Shown: positions 6,940-15,413 of the stretch, piece after piece
Position numbering within the stretch: the first letter of the stretch is position 1
How the letters are laid out: every line of letters starts with the position of its first letter
Origin: Clostridia bacterium
Lineage (GTDB): Bacteria > Bacillota > Clostridia > Christensenellales > Aristaeellaceae
NCBI GenBank assembly: GCA_017524725.1
Contig: JAFXUZ010000029.1
Location: 105,672-169,671 of the forward strand
Direction: 5' to 3'
DNA length: 64,000 nucleotides
Made by a program: the position numbers and the translations under genes
The notes under the pieces: generated by a model
What the model was told of the DNA's origin: nothing
The model's input: only the letters and a program-made list of their open reading frames with translations
Databases searched by the model: none

Positions 6940-7575
6940 GTGGAGCGGTTTCTGAGCCGTCTGGAAAACAAAATGGGCCGGTTTTATATTCCGGGCCTGA
7001 TGAAGATCATTGTCTTTGGGATGGCGGGCGTGTTCCTGCTGGACCTGTTTTTTTTCCGTTCCGCTGTTACGGCGTCGCAGCTGCTTTCCTTTAACCGGGC
7101 GCTGATCCTCCGGGGACAGGTCTGGAGACTGGTCACCTTTATCTTTATTCCCGAAGGCTCATCCCCGATCTTTATCTTTTTTACCCTGTATTTCTATTAC
7201 CTGCTCGGTACGGCCCTGGAAAACCGCTGGGGCAGCAGGCGTTTCAACCTGTATTACCTGCTGGGCATCCTCGGGGCGGACCTGGGCGGGATGCTTACGG
7301 GCTACGGCACGGGTTATTTCCTGAACCTCAGCCTGTTCCTGGCCTTTGCCTGCCTGTACCCGGAATTTGAGATCCTTTTGTTCTTCGTCCTTCCGGTGAA
7401 GATCAAATATATCGCGTACCTTGACGCGGCCTACCTTGCGTACCTGCTCTTTTCCCTTCCCTGGGCCGGCCGCGGGAGCATGCTGCTGAGCCTCCTGCCG
7501 TTCTTCCTGTTTTTCGGGGAGGAGCTGTTCTTCAGCGCGAAGCGCCTGGCCTGGAGGCTGAAAAACCGAAGATAA
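6940..7575 (+). CDS. Rhomboid-like membrane protein without catalytic residues
   Basis: A 211-residue protein with about six membrane segments. The rhomboid fold signature is visible: a WR pair near residue 62 (GQVWRLVTF), LGTALENRWGSRRF after the second segment, and YYLLGILGADLGGM. The catalytic parts are absent: there is no HxxxN in the second segment, the region that should hold GxSG reads YFLNLSLFLAF, and there is no late AH. It is therefore probably a pseudoprotease that binds or holds membrane proteins. Start: GTG at 6940 has AAGGAGG seven bases upstream; the GTG at 6922 would overlap that site. It has its own promoter and no operon partner. Function unknown. Confidence 0.7.
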   Translation: MERFLSRLENKMGRFYIPGLMKIIVFGMAGVFLLDLFFFRSAVTASQLLSFNRALILRGQVWRLVTFIFIPEGSSPIFIFFTLYFYYLLGTALENRWGSRRFNLYYLLGILGADLGGMLTGYGTGYFLNLSLFLAFACLYPEFEILLFFVLPVKIKYIAYLDAAYLAYLLFSLPWAGRGSMLLSLLPFFLFFGEELFFSAKRLAWRLKNRR

Positions 7576-7644
7576 AGCCGCGTCCCCGATTTGCCCCGTT
7601 CATGAAAGAAGAACCTTTGAAGGCGGTTCAAATATTGCCCGCTA

Positions 7645-7687
7645 CAGCCGGGAGCATCCGATCCCATGAGATCGGTGCTCCCGGCTG
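7645..7687. repeat. Long imperfect hairpin downstream of the rhomboid-like gene
   Basis: The left arm 7645-7663 and right arm 7670-7687 pair over about 18 bases with one bulged T, around a six-base loop. There is no U-tract. The rest of 7576-7803 shows no gene. It may act as a 3' mRNA-end structure or be a repeat copy. Confidence 0.5.
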
Positions 7688-7803
7688 CCTGATATCCCGG
7701 GCTCCGATCTGCCGGTAATCCATACACACCTGAGCGGCGGTCAATTGGGAGCGGAAACAGAGACCTGAGGGCCCCGTCCCCGGGAAACAGACAATACCAA
7801 TGT

Positions 7804-8322
7804 TTGCTTGCAAAAGGCTGTCCCTTTCCGTATGATCCCGGCTTTGACTGTAAAACAGGCTCATACCCGCATGGAATCAGGGCTCGGGCCTGTTTTATCA
7901 ATGCACAGTATTCCTATTACGAGTGGCGGTCCGGGAACAGGGCGCCGGACGAGGTAGTCCCTTCATTTTCCTGCGGCCTGGGGCGCAGCCTGTATGTCCA
8001 GCCGGACGGGAAGGCCTTCCCCTGCTTTGCGTGGTGCGAAAAGGAGCACCAGGTGGGCGACCTGTCCCGGGAATCCCTGAAGGAGATCCTGGACCGGGGA
8101 AAACTGCTGGAGCTGATCAATTCCGGGGTGGATACCAACGAGAAGTGCAAAAGCTGCGAGGTAAGGTATTTCTGCGGCGGGATGTGCAAGATCTGGGTCG
8201 GCGACAAAACCGATCCCGACAGCGGTGATTTCGACTGCGCGTCCACGAAGGCAAGGTATCTCAGGATACTAAGAGCACAGGGGACGGTTCTCTGTGCAGA
8301 TAAACAGAGAACCGTCTCCTGA
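7804..8322 (+). pseudogene. Radical SAM enzyme remnant: C-terminal SPASM domain only
   Basis: The frame encodes 172 residues. The middle is a recognisable SPASM iron-sulfur domain: FSCGLGRSLYVQPDGKAFPC, CEKEHQVGD, then CKSCEVRYFCGGMCKIW. SPASM domains hold auxiliary clusters in radical SAM enzymes that modify peptides. The radical SAM barrel with its CxxxCxxC motif is missing; residues 1-30 look unrelated and no ribosome binding site precedes 7804. The last ten or so residues are encoded by a repeated hairpin element (8278-8321), so the 3' end is also not original. I read it as a decayed maturase gene. A functional stand-alone SPASM protein is less likely. Its original partner peptide is not visible. 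Confidence 0.65.
8278..8321. repeat. Palindromic repeat element, copy 1
   Basis: Arms 8278-8295 and 8304-8321 pair over 18 bases, with the core GACGGTTCTCTGT and its complement and an eight-base loop. It forms the end of the SPASM remnant frame. The core is shared with the element at 8431-8480. Confidence 0.7.
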
Positions 8323-8372
8323 CACATCCACGGCGGCAGCGTCAGTTATCTACTCCCTGTCACATCGGATCA

Positions 8373-8425
8373 TTTCAAATTTGCCAACCGAAAAAACGCG
8401 TTTTTTTCAAATTTGCCAACCGAAA
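8373..8425 (+). repeat. Two 21-base direct repeats
   Basis: TTTCAAATTTGCCAACCGAA followed by A occurs at 8373-8393 and again at 8405-8425, an exact repeat with a 32-base period. It is AT-rich against its surroundings and lies between the two palindromic elements. No gene is seen in 8323-8500. Confidence 0.7.
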
Positions 8426-8430
8426 GCAAA

Positions 8431-8480
8431 AACAGGAGACGGTTCTTCGCGCTGGGATGCGCGGAGAACCATCTCCTGTT
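8431..8480. repeat. Palindromic repeat element, copy 2
   Basis: Arms 8431-8452 and 8459-8480 pair over 22 bases with few mismatches around a six-base loop. The outer part, CAGGAGACGGTTCT, matches copy 1; the inner part differs. It ends about 20 bases from the 3' end of the TldE-like gene and may also act as its terminator. Confidence 0.7.
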
Positions 8481-8500
8481 CAATGCGATCACGGCGGTTA

Positions 8501-9838
8501 TTATTTGCCGGACACCCTGATCTCGCCCACGTCCACCGACGGGCTGCCGATGCCGGAGCCGGGGAAGGTGAGGTCACTGCCCACGGCGCGGATGGACTTG
8601 AGCAGGTCGTAGAAATTGCCGGCCACGGTGATCTGCTCCACCGGTTTGTCCTTTTTGCCGCCCTTGACGGTATAGCCCTCGGCGATCAGGCTGAAGTCGC
8701 CGCTCATGGGGTTGGCGCCGGCGTGCAGGCCGCCCACCTCGGTGATGACCAGGCCTTCGCCCATGTCCTCCATCAGGCCCTGCAGGTCCTTTTCGCCGGG
8801 CTTGAAGAAGAAGTTGCTGGGCGCGACCCTTACCGGGGCGGCATAGGAGGCTTTCCTGGCGCTGCCGGTGGAGGCGCACCCGGCCTTCCTGGCGGTCTTC
8901 AGGTTGTAGAGGAGGGTCTTCAGCACGCCGTTTTCCACCACGTTCAGCGTGCGGCAGGCGACGCCCTCATCGTCGAAACCGCGGCTTTCAAAGCCGCCTT
9001 TCAGCAGGGGGTCGTCCACCAGGGTGACGCAGGGCGCGGCGATGGTCTCACCCTCCCGGCCGGCCAGCAGGCTCATGTTCTGCTGGGCGTTTTCGGAGGA
9101 GAAGATGCCGGAGAAGGTGCCCAGCATGTCGCTCATGGCGTAGGGATCGAAGATGGCGCGGTAGGTGCCGCTTTCCACCGGCGCGGCGCTGAGCATGAAG
9201 AGGGTCTTTTCGGCGGCTTCCCGGGCGGTCCTTTCGGCCTCCGCCGGATCGAAGACGCGGCCGACGCTGATGGCGCTCTCGCTGGCGCTGCGGCCCTCAT
9301 CCCTGGCCAGGGCGTTGATGTAGCTGACAAAGAAATTGTCCCGCATCTTCAGGTCCATCCCGTAGGAATTGACGATGCGGACCGAAGCGGAGCCGGTGGA
9401 GATCATGTTGTAGGTGGCCGCGGCGATGCGCTTGTCGCAGGCGAGGACGGCCTTTTCGGCCCGGCGGATGTAATCCAGCTTTTCCTCGGGGGTGATTTTG
9501 TCCAGGTCCGGGGCGTAATTGTCCACCTCGGGGACGTTTTTGTCGCCGGGATAGATCTCCTGCACGCTGTCGTCCTCGGACAGGGAGGCGGATTCGATGA
9601 CCCCGGAGACCAGCTGGCCGACGGATTCGCCGTCAAAGGCCTCGGTGGCCGCATAGCCCATTTTACCCCTCCACAGTCCGCGCAGGCTGAGCCCGCGGGT
9701 GCTTGAGACGGTGTAATTATTAATCACGCCCTGCTGGCACATGGCGCGGAAGCTGTCGCGGGAGGCCAGGTAGACCTCTGCGGCGGTGATGCCCGCCTCC
9801 TTTGCGGCCTGAAGGAGCTTTTTGATGTATTCGTCCAT
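8501..9838 (-). CDS. tldE: TldE/PmbA-type subunit of the TldD/TldE protease
   Basis: The non-catalytic half of the TldD/TldE heterodimer, which degrades unfolded or leader-bearing peptides. It is 445 residues, a normal length, and collinear with the family. There is no HExxxH metal site, as expected for TldE. Motifs visible include AAEVYLASRDSFRAM at the N-terminus and GDFSLIAEGYTVKGGKK near the C-terminus. AGGAGG precedes the ATG at 9838. It lies 82 bases downstream of tldD on the same strand, surely one operon. In enterobacteria this pair trims the microcin B17 leader and matures or degrades other peptides; a similar role here is inference. A palindromic element follows the gene. Confidence 0.9.
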   Translation of the reverse strand: MDEYIKKLLQAAKEAGITAAEVYLASRDSFRAMCQQGVINNYTVSSTRGLSLRGLWRGKMGYAATEAFDGESVGQLVSGVIESASLSEDDSVQEIYPGDKNVPEVDNYAPDLDKITPEEKLDYIRRAEKAVLACDKRIAAATYNMISTGSASVRIVNSYGMDLKMRDNFFVSYINALARDEGRSASESAISVGRVFDPAEAERTAREAAEKTLFMLSAAPVESGTYRAIFDPYAMSDMLGTFSGIFSSENAQQNMSLLAGREGETIAAPCVTLVDDPLLKGGFESRGFDDEGVACRTLNVVENGVLKTLLYNLKTARKAGCASTGSARKASYAAPVRVAPSNFFFKPGEKDLQGLMEDMGEGLVITEVGGLHAGANPMSGDFSLIAEGYTVKGGKKDKPVEQITVAGNFYDLLKSIRAVGSDLTFPGSGIGSPSVDVGEIRVSGK

Positions 9839-9920
9839 GTTTTTCCTCCTGTGATGAGAGTCGGACTTAATGTAAAGCGATCTCTCATGGTGTGCGGACG
9901 CCGGTAGTATAGGGGAATTG

Positions 9921-11303
9921 TTATTTGGCGCCGCCGACGGTGAGACTGGATACGCGGATCATCGGCTGGCCGACGTTGGTCGGCACCGAGCCGGACAGGG
10001 ACCCGCACATGCCCTGGGCCATCTGCATGTTCCGGCCCACACGGTCGATCTTCATCAGGATCTCGCTGCCGCGGCCGATGAGGCTGGCGCCGCGCACCGG
10101 ATGGACGATGCGGCCGTCTTTGACCAGGTAGCCTTCCTGGACGGAAAAGTTGAATTTGCCGGTGGAGGGGTCCACGGACCCGCCGCCCATTTTGCGGCAG
10201 TACAGCCCGTCGCCCATGGTGGCGATCATTTCGCTGTCGCTGTCCTCGCCCGCGGCGATGTAGGTGTTGCGCATCCGGCTGGTGGGGGCGTACATATAGC
10301 CCTGGCGGCGGCCGGAGCCGGTGACGGGCATGCCCATCTTGCGGCTGTTCAGGCGGTCGACCATATAGTTTTTCAGGACGCCGTTTTCGATGAGGACCAG
10401 CCTGGTGGGGGGCACACCTTCGTCGTCGATGTTCTCGCTGCCCCATTCGTTGGGGAGGGTTCCGTCGTCGATGGCGGTCACCTTGTCCGACGCGATCTTC
10501 TGCCCCAGTTTTCCGGAAAATTCGCTGTTGCCGGGCGCCACCGAGGTGGCTTCCAGGCTGTGGCCGCAGGCTTCGTGGAAAATGACGCCGCCGAAGCCGT
10601 TGTCGATGACCACCGGCATCATTCCCGAGGGGCACAGGGGCGCGTGCAGCATCCTTACTGCGGTGCGGGCCGCGGTGTGGGCGCACATTTCCACATCCAC
10701 CTGGCGGTCGAATAGTTCAAAGCCCTGCATGGCGCCCGGGGATGCGGAGCCGGTCTGGTTCTCGGTGCCGTTGGAAGCCACGGCGTTGACCATGAACCGG
10801 GTGTAGACCCTCAGGTCGTTTTTGAAAAGGCCTTCGGAGTTGGCGATCCATACCCGCTGCTCCGAATCGGAATAGCTGATGATGCCCTGGACCACCTCGG
10901 GATACATTTTCAGCACCGCGTCGGCGGCCTTCAGCTTTTCCGCCTTGCGGCGGCTCTCCACCAGGGAGGGCATTTCCTTGATGATGTGGATATTCGGGCA
11001 CTGGGACGCCGCGAAGGCCGCAGCCTCATGCTTATCCGGCCCCGAAATGGCGGCCGCCGCCCGGGCGGCGCAGTCCAGGAGGCCTTTTTCCGAGGTGTCG
11101 TTGGTGAATACATATACAGATGAAAGGCCTGAATAGATGCGGACGCCCGCCCCGTGCAGGCGGGTGGAATTGACGGTCTCGACTTTGCCGGAACGCATCG
11201 AAAGAACGTTGTTCCTTCGGTCCTCAAGAAAGATCTCGGCAAAATCGCCGCCGGTCCGGAGCGCCGCAGAGAGTACCGCGGACGCGGTTTCCTGTGTGAG
11301 CAT
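9921..11303 (-). CDS. tldD: TldD-type metalloprotease subunit
   Basis: The catalytic half of the TldD/TldE protease. The zinc-binding motif HEACGH is at about residues 243-248, inside GGVIFHEACGHSLEA. The C-terminal region GSVDPSTGKFNFSVQEGYLVKDG is also typical, and length (460 residues) is normal. AGGAGG lies before the ATG at 11303 and a promoter at 11348-11376. It is followed by tldE. The enzyme is cytosolic and degrades short unfolded peptides into the partner-gated cavity. An NHLP exporter and a radical SAM remnant occur in the same window, but they are 8 kb and 3 kb away, and I would not link them on that alone. Confidence 0.93.
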   Translation of the reverse strand: MLTQETASAVLSAALRTGGDFAEIFLEDRRNNVLSMRSGKVETVNSTRLHGAGVRIYSGLSSVYVFTNDTSEKGLLDCAARAAAAISGPDKHEAAAFAASQCPNIHIIKEMPSLVESRRKAEKLKAADAVLKMYPEVVQGIISYSDSEQRVWIANSEGLFKNDLRVYTRFMVNAVASNGTENQTGSASPGAMQGFELFDRQVDVEMCAHTAARTAVRMLHAPLCPSGMMPVVIDNGFGGVIFHEACGHSLEATSVAPGNSEFSGKLGQKIASDKVTAIDDGTLPNEWGSENIDDEGVPPTRLVLIENGVLKNYMVDRLNSRKMGMPVTGSGRRQGYMYAPTSRMRNTYIAAGEDSDSEMIATMGDGLYCRKMGGGSVDPSTGKFNFSVQEGYLVKDGRIVHPVRGASLIGRGSEILMKIDRVGRNMQMAQGMCGSLSGSVPTNVGQPMIRVSSLTVGGAK

Positions 11304-11347
11304 AGTTTACCTCCTGACGTATCTGGATTGTCGGCTGGGTCGGGATT

Positions 11348-11376
11348 ATTATATCCTGACGGCGGGCAAAAAACAA
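11348..11376 (-). promoter_or_regulatory. Promoter of tldD-tldE
   Basis: On the minus strand TTGTTT (11371-11376), 17-base spacer, TATAAT (11348-11353), about 45 bases before the tldD start. Confidence 0.6.
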
Positions 11377-11404
11377 CCATAAATATAGGAACGGTTTCCT
11401 CCGG

Positions 11405-11902
11405 TCACAGGGGCCCGATCTTTTCGAGCCAGCAGGCGCACAGCTTGTCCAGGGAATAGGAAGCGTTGGCCGGGCTGGTGGAGGGAAGGCATATGCAGGA
11501 AAGGCCGAGGAGCGGGGCCTGGAAGCGGTCGAAACAGCTTTGGGCCAGTTTGCCGTTGGCAAAGATCCTGTCCCCGACCCGGCTGCCCTCCAGGATGGGG
11601 CTCAGGTCCGTGGGGACCGCGTCCCGGATGCTCGCGTCGGAGGAGCCGACGACGGAACAGGAGGCGATCACGTCGTACAGGGCGATCCCCTTCCGGGCAA
11701 GGAAAGATCGTTTCTCCTCCATGGTCACGGGCGCTTCTTCGCCCGACAGGCGGGAAAGTACCTGCCAGAACCGGTTCCGGGGATGCCCGTAATAAAACCC
11801 GGCTTCCCGGGAGGCCGATGAGGGAAAGCTTCCGAGGATGAGCAGGCGGGAATCCGGCCGCCAGAAGGGTCCGAAACCGTGGCTGAGGGTGATCCTGTCC
11901 AT
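11405..11902 (-). CDS. DNA-deoxyinosine glycosylase (uracil-DNA glycosylase superfamily)
   Basis: Removes deaminated bases, probably hypoxanthine, from DNA to start base excision repair. It is 165 residues, right for the family. Motifs: LLILGSFPSSASREAGFYYGHPRNRFW near the N-terminus (the GSFPS and YYGHPRNRFW blocks typify this family), then GIALYDVIASC and a late LPSTSPANASY. A frame upstream to 12100 exists, but AGGAGG precedes the ATG at 11902 by five bases and family members start there. It lies downstream of and divergent from the M42 peptidase. A general UDG-like role cannot be excluded, but the motif set favours the deoxyinosine branch. Confidence 0.82.
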   Translation of the reverse strand: MDRITLSHGFGPFWRPDSRLLILGSFPSSASREAGFYYGHPRNRFWQVLSRLSGEEAPVTMEEKRSFLARKGIALYDVIASCSVVGSSDASIRDAVPTDLSPILEGSRVGDRIFANGKLAQSCFDRFQAPLLGLSCICLPSTSPANASYSLDKLCACWLEKIGPL

Positions 11903-12171
11903 CTGCGCCTCCTGTTTGTGGAAATTATCGGGCAAGAAATTCCTGAAAAAACCATAAAAATAGAATAAAATGGAATTTTTGCGAAAAAGGAACATGAATC
12001 GGGAGGGAACAAGGGCACTTTGTTTCACAAATGGACCCAGATTACAGCAAGGTGTCGGTTTGTTTCCCGAAATGTAATACTCTTTTAATTCAACCTTCAA
12101 CGCCTTATCGCAGATGTGAAAACGGTTTATGCTATGCTTTTATCAGTAAATCAGAAAGGCGGAAGATGGTC

Positions 12172-13218
12172 ATGGACTTCGAACTTCTGTATCAATTGCT
12201 TGTGACACCGACTGTATCCGGCTGTGAGGAGGCGGGGCAGGCCCTGGCATTGAAATACGGAAAGCGTTTTGCCCACCGCCAGTTTACGGACGCTGCCGGG
12301 AACGCTGTCAGCACCCTGAACCCGGAGGGTGAAAACGGCATCCTGCTGGTGGGCCATATGGATGAGATCGGTTTCCGGGTGACCCAGATCCGTGACGATG
12401 GCATGCTTCGCCTGCAGTCCGCCGGCGGCGTGAGGCCGCGGCTGTATGTGGGAAGCCCGATGCAGGTGATCCACGAGGAATACACCTCGGGCGGCCTGAA
12501 GACCACGGTGGTCCGGGGCGTCGCGGCGGTGACGGACGAGCTTCTTAAAAAGGAAAGCGTTTCCGACAGCGACCTGGTCCTGGATATCGGCGCGGCGGAC
12601 AAAAAAGAGGCCGAAGAGGCCGTGGCCGTGGGCGACCCGGTCTGCGCCGATACCGCGCCGCGGGAGATGATGTCGTCCCGTTTGTCCTCCCGGGCGCTGG
12701 ACGACAAGGCAGGCGCTTTTGTGGTGCTGGAGGCGGCCCGGCTTGCGGCGGAGATGAAGGTGAGCGGCCGCGTGGATGTGTGCACCGCCACCGGGGAAGA
12801 GACCACCGGAAGAGGCGCGTTTTTCGCCGCGTCGGCGGTCAGGCCCCGGCTGGCAGTCATCGTGGACGTGACCTGGGCATCGGACTGCCCCGGCGGCGAC
12901 GCCGGCAGGACCGGCGACGTGCGGCTCGGCGGCGGACCGGTCTTGTGCAGGAGCGGCATGGTGTCCCGTGAGCTGAACCGCCGCATGGAGGAGGCCGCGA
13001 AGGCGCTGGATATCCCGCTGCAGTACGAGGTGGCCGGCGGGCGTACCTATACCGACGGGGACACGGTGCTGAGATCCTGCGCCGGGATCCCGGTGGTGCT
13101 GGTCTCGGTGCCCCTCAGGTATATGCATTCCCCGGTCGAAATGTGCGACGTCAGGGACGTGGAGAACTGCGCCAGGCTGATCGCCGAATTCATCCGCCGC
13201 GAGGACGGCCGGCGGTAA
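12172..13218 (+). CDS. M42-family metallo-aminopeptidase
   Basis: A cytosolic dizinc aminopeptidase of the glutamyl-aminopeptidase/deblocking type. Ligands can be seen: His62 in GHMDEIGF, Asp177 in ALDDKAGAF, the EE pair in TGEETTGRGAFF, Asp in DVTWASDC and the last His in YMHSPVEMCD. It is 348 residues, a normal length. ATGs at 12166 and 12172 are both possible; an AGGCGG site lies nine bases before 12172 and only three before 12166. A strong terminator follows, so it is monocistronic. Such enzymes trim peptides for amino-acid recycling. Endoglucanase annotations of this family are historical errors and should not be copied. Confidence 0.9.
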   Translation: MDFELLYQLLVTPTVSGCEEAGQALALKYGKRFAHRQFTDAAGNAVSTLNPEGENGILLVGHMDEIGFRVTQIRDDGMLRLQSAGGVRPRLYVGSPMQVIHEEYTSGGLKTTVVRGVAAVTDELLKKESVSDSDLVLDIGAADKKEAEEAVAVGDPVCADTAPREMMSSRLSSRALDDKAGAFVVLEAARLAAEMKVSGRVDVCTATGEETTGRGAFFAASAVRPRLAVIVDVTWASDCPGGDAGRTGDVRLGGGPVLCRSGMVSRELNRRMEEAAKALDIPLQYEVAGGRTYTDGDTVLRSCAGIPVVLVSVPLRYMHSPVEMCDVRDVENCARLIAEFIRREDGRR

Positions 13219-13297
13219 GCGACGAAACGGAAGGGGATCGGCCTGTAAAAAAAGGACGCCCCGGGCACAGAATGAAGATCAAAAAAGCCGGATACGG

Positions 13298-13328
13298 ACA
13301 GGAGCGGGCATTGCCCGCTCCTGTTTTT
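13298..13328 (+). terminator. Strong intrinsic terminator after the M42 gene
   Basis: ACAGGAGCGGGC (13298-13309) pairs perfectly with GCCCGCTCCTGT (13313-13324) and is followed by a T-run to 13328. Confidence 0.9.
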
Positions 13329-13406
13329 CCCCGCCCGGGAGGAAGGTAAAACGAAAAACGGGACCCATTGGGAGGGACGGCGGAAAACGTCCCTGTTCCC
13401 CGGAAA

Positions 13407-14384
13407 TCACAGGAGCTCCCGGAGTTCCTTCCCGGTCTTTTCGCTCAGTTCGGCCAGGGTGACATCGGCCATGGTGAAGCATCCCACATTGCCGGCGCGC
13501 CTTTTCCTGTATACCGCCCTGGCGCAGGCGGCCAGGACGGAACCGGTGAATTCGGGGTTGGAATCCAGCTTCAGGGAAAATTCGATCAGCTGCCTGTGTT
13601 TGCCCGCCATGCCGGTCACGCCGCTGCGGATGACGAAGCCGCCGTGGGGCATTTCCCGGTGGTCCCGTTCCATCTCTTCGGCGGTGATGAAATGCACGGT
13701 GGTGTCATAATCGGAAAAATAGTGGGGCATGGAGACGATGGCTTCCCTGACGGCTTCGGGATCGGCGCCTTCCTCCAGGACCACATAGCACTCCCGGGTG
13801 TGCTTCTGCCTGACGCTCAAAAGCGGGGCGTTCCCGGCGCGGACCGCCTCCACGGCCTCCGGCACGGGAACGGTATACTGCCGGGCGTCCCGGACGCCCG
13901 GGATGCGCCGGACGGCGTCGGAATGCCCCTGGCTGACACCCCGTCCCCAGAAGGTATAATCCTTTCCCCGGGGAAGGACCGCCGCGGAAAGCATGCGCTG
14001 CATGCTGAAAAGCCCCGGGTCCCACCCGCAGGCGATCAGCGCGGCGTGGCCGCCCGCGCGGGCGGATTCGTCGACGCGCCGGAAATGTTCCTCGATCCGG
14101 GCGTGGGTATCGAAGGAATCCACCACATCGAACATGGCGGCCGCCCGGGGCGTCTGTTCGGGCAGGTCGGCGGCGCTGCCGCCGCACAGGACCATCACGT
14201 CGATCTCGTCCCTGTATTCGCCCGCCCGGGACGCGCCCAGGACCTTTACGCCGCTCCGTGTCCTGACGGAGGAAGGATCGCGGCGCGTGAATACCGCCTT
14301 CAGGACCATATCGCCGCTTGAAAGAACGGCGCTTTCCACCCCGCGGGCCAGGTTCCCGTACCCCATCAAACCGATCCTGATCAT
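13407..14384 (-). CDS. ddh: meso-Diaminopimelate dehydrogenase
   Basis: Makes meso-diaminopimelate directly from tetrahydrodipicolinate, ammonia and NADPH, feeding lysine and peptidoglycan synthesis. The N-terminus IRIGLMGYGNLARGVE is the nucleotide-binding fold. Family blocks follow: VLCGGSAADLPEQTP, FDVVDSFDTHARI, AGGHAALIACGWDPGLFS and FWGRGVSQGHSDAVRRIPGV. The length of 325 residues is usual. It follows the HAD hydrolase gene on the same strand by about 110 bases and may be cotranscribed. No other lysine genes are close. The presence of Ddh implies a one-step DAP route. I see no missing residues. Confidence 0.95.
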   Translation of the reverse strand: MIRIGLMGYGNLARGVESAVLSSGDMVLKAVFTRRDPSSVRTRSGVKVLGASRAGEYRDEIDVMVLCGGSAADLPEQTPRAAAMFDVVDSFDTHARIEEHFRRVDESARAGGHAALIACGWDPGLFSMQRMLSAAVLPRGKDYTFWGRGVSQGHSDAVRRIPGVRDARQYTVPVPEAVEAVRAGNAPLLSVRQKHTRECYVVLEEGADPEAVREAIVSMPHYFSDYDTTVHFITAEEMERDHREMPHGGFVIRSGVTGMAGKHRQLIEFSLKLDSNPEFTGSVLAACARAVYRKRRAGNVGCFTMADVTLAELSEKTGKELRELL

Positions 14385-14495
14385 ATCCTGTTCCTTTCAA
14401 ACGGCCGCATATAAAGCGGCGGAGTTATCCGAAAAAACGGAACGGGGACAGGTATTCGGTTTTGTAATAGGTTATCCTGCAGCAAAAATGTTCTT

Positions 14496-15221
14496 TTATT
14501 GTTCCCATTCCCGGGGACGGATCTCGTCCAGGGACCGGATGATCCTGACAGGGGGGAAAGCTTCCGGCGGCGTTTTGCCGGGGGAGAACCACACCGGCAG
14601 GACGCCGGCATTCAGGGCACCGCGAATGTCGCTGGTCAGGCTGTCCCCGATCAAAGCGGCTTCGCTTTTGCAAAAGCCGGGGATCCTTCGGAAGGCTGCC
14701 TCGAAAAACAGGGGCGACGGTTTTTCGTACCCGATCTCCTCGCTGATGAAAAAATCCCTGATGTAGGGACCGATGCCGCTCAGGCGGATGCGGGAGCGCT
14801 GGATGTCCCCGGCGCCGTTGGTGACGGCGTACATCAGGTATTCCTCGTCCCGCAGCCGGGCCAGGTTCTTAAGGGCGCCGGGCAGCAGGAAGCCGCAGTC
14901 GTTCAGTCCGTATTCATATTCGTCCGCCACCTCGGCGGCGTTCAGTTCCGGGGCGAAGGAGGAAAGGAATTCCCCGAAACGGCCTACGATCACCTGCCGG
15001 CGGGTGACCTCGCCCCGCTCCAGCTTCTGCCACCAGTTTATGTTGATGCGGCTGTAGGCCTCCAGGTCCCTGTCCGCGGGGGGATGGCCGTGATTTGCGA
15101 GCACCCGGGAAAGGGAGGTCCTTTCGGCCCGGCGGAAATCGAACAGGGTATCGTCCAGGTCAAAGAGCAGAAAACGGATGATGGGAGATCCCTCCTTAAA
15201 GGATATTGTCCCCCGTATCAT
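14496..15221 (-). CDS. HAD-superfamily hydrolase, YjjG-type pyrimidine nucleotidase
   Basis: A phosphatase acting on small phosphates, probably house-cleaning of non-canonical pyrimidine nucleotides. The motif-I nucleophile is in LLFDLDDTLFDF, motif II is AVTNGAGD, the Lys of motif III is in GYEKPSPLFFEAAF and motif IV is ALIGDSLTSDIRGALNAG. The start is uncertain. The ATG at 15221 gives 241 residues but lacks a good ribosome binding site. A perfect AAGGAGG (15191-15197) lies inside that frame, exactly eight bases before an ATC codon (15180-15182), where homologues would begin. The stated start is the conservative one. ddh follows downstream. Confidence 0.82.
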   Translation of the reverse strand: MIRGTISFKEGSPIIRFLLFDLDDTLFDFRRAERTSLSRVLANHGHPPADRDLEAYSRININWWQKLERGEVTRRQVIVGRFGEFLSSFAPELNAAEVADEYEYGLNDCGFLLPGALKNLARLRDEEYLMYAVTNGAGDIQRSRIRLSGIGPYIRDFFISEEIGYEKPSPLFFEAAFRRIPGFCKSEAALIGDSLTSDIRGALNAGVLPVWFSPGKTPPEAFPPVRIIRSLDEIRPREWEQ

Positions 15222-15269
15222 ACCATGCGCCGGCCCTTGGGAAAAGGTTTTTTCCCTGTTTGGGGCGTA

Positions 15270-15299
15270 TTGACGCAAAAGCGGGGGATGTGATATGCT
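15270..15299 (+). promoter_or_regulatory. Promoter of the L,D-transpeptidase gene
   Basis: TTGACG (15270-15275), 18-base spacer, TATGCT (15294-15299). A small perfect hairpin (GCCTTCC, GGAAGGC at 15306-15325) follows in the leader. Confidence 0.5.
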
Positions 15300-15413
15300 T
15301 CCGTTGCCTTCCGTTTCGGGAAGGCCTGAACCGAAGATGAGGCGCCGCCGCGTGACGCGCGGGCGCCGCTGAATGCATGATCCCTTTTTATACAGGATGG
15401 AGGAAATTTTTTG

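Noticed and set aside
8373..8425. CRISPR array
   Set aside because: Only two repeat copies, 11-base spacing between them and no cas genes.
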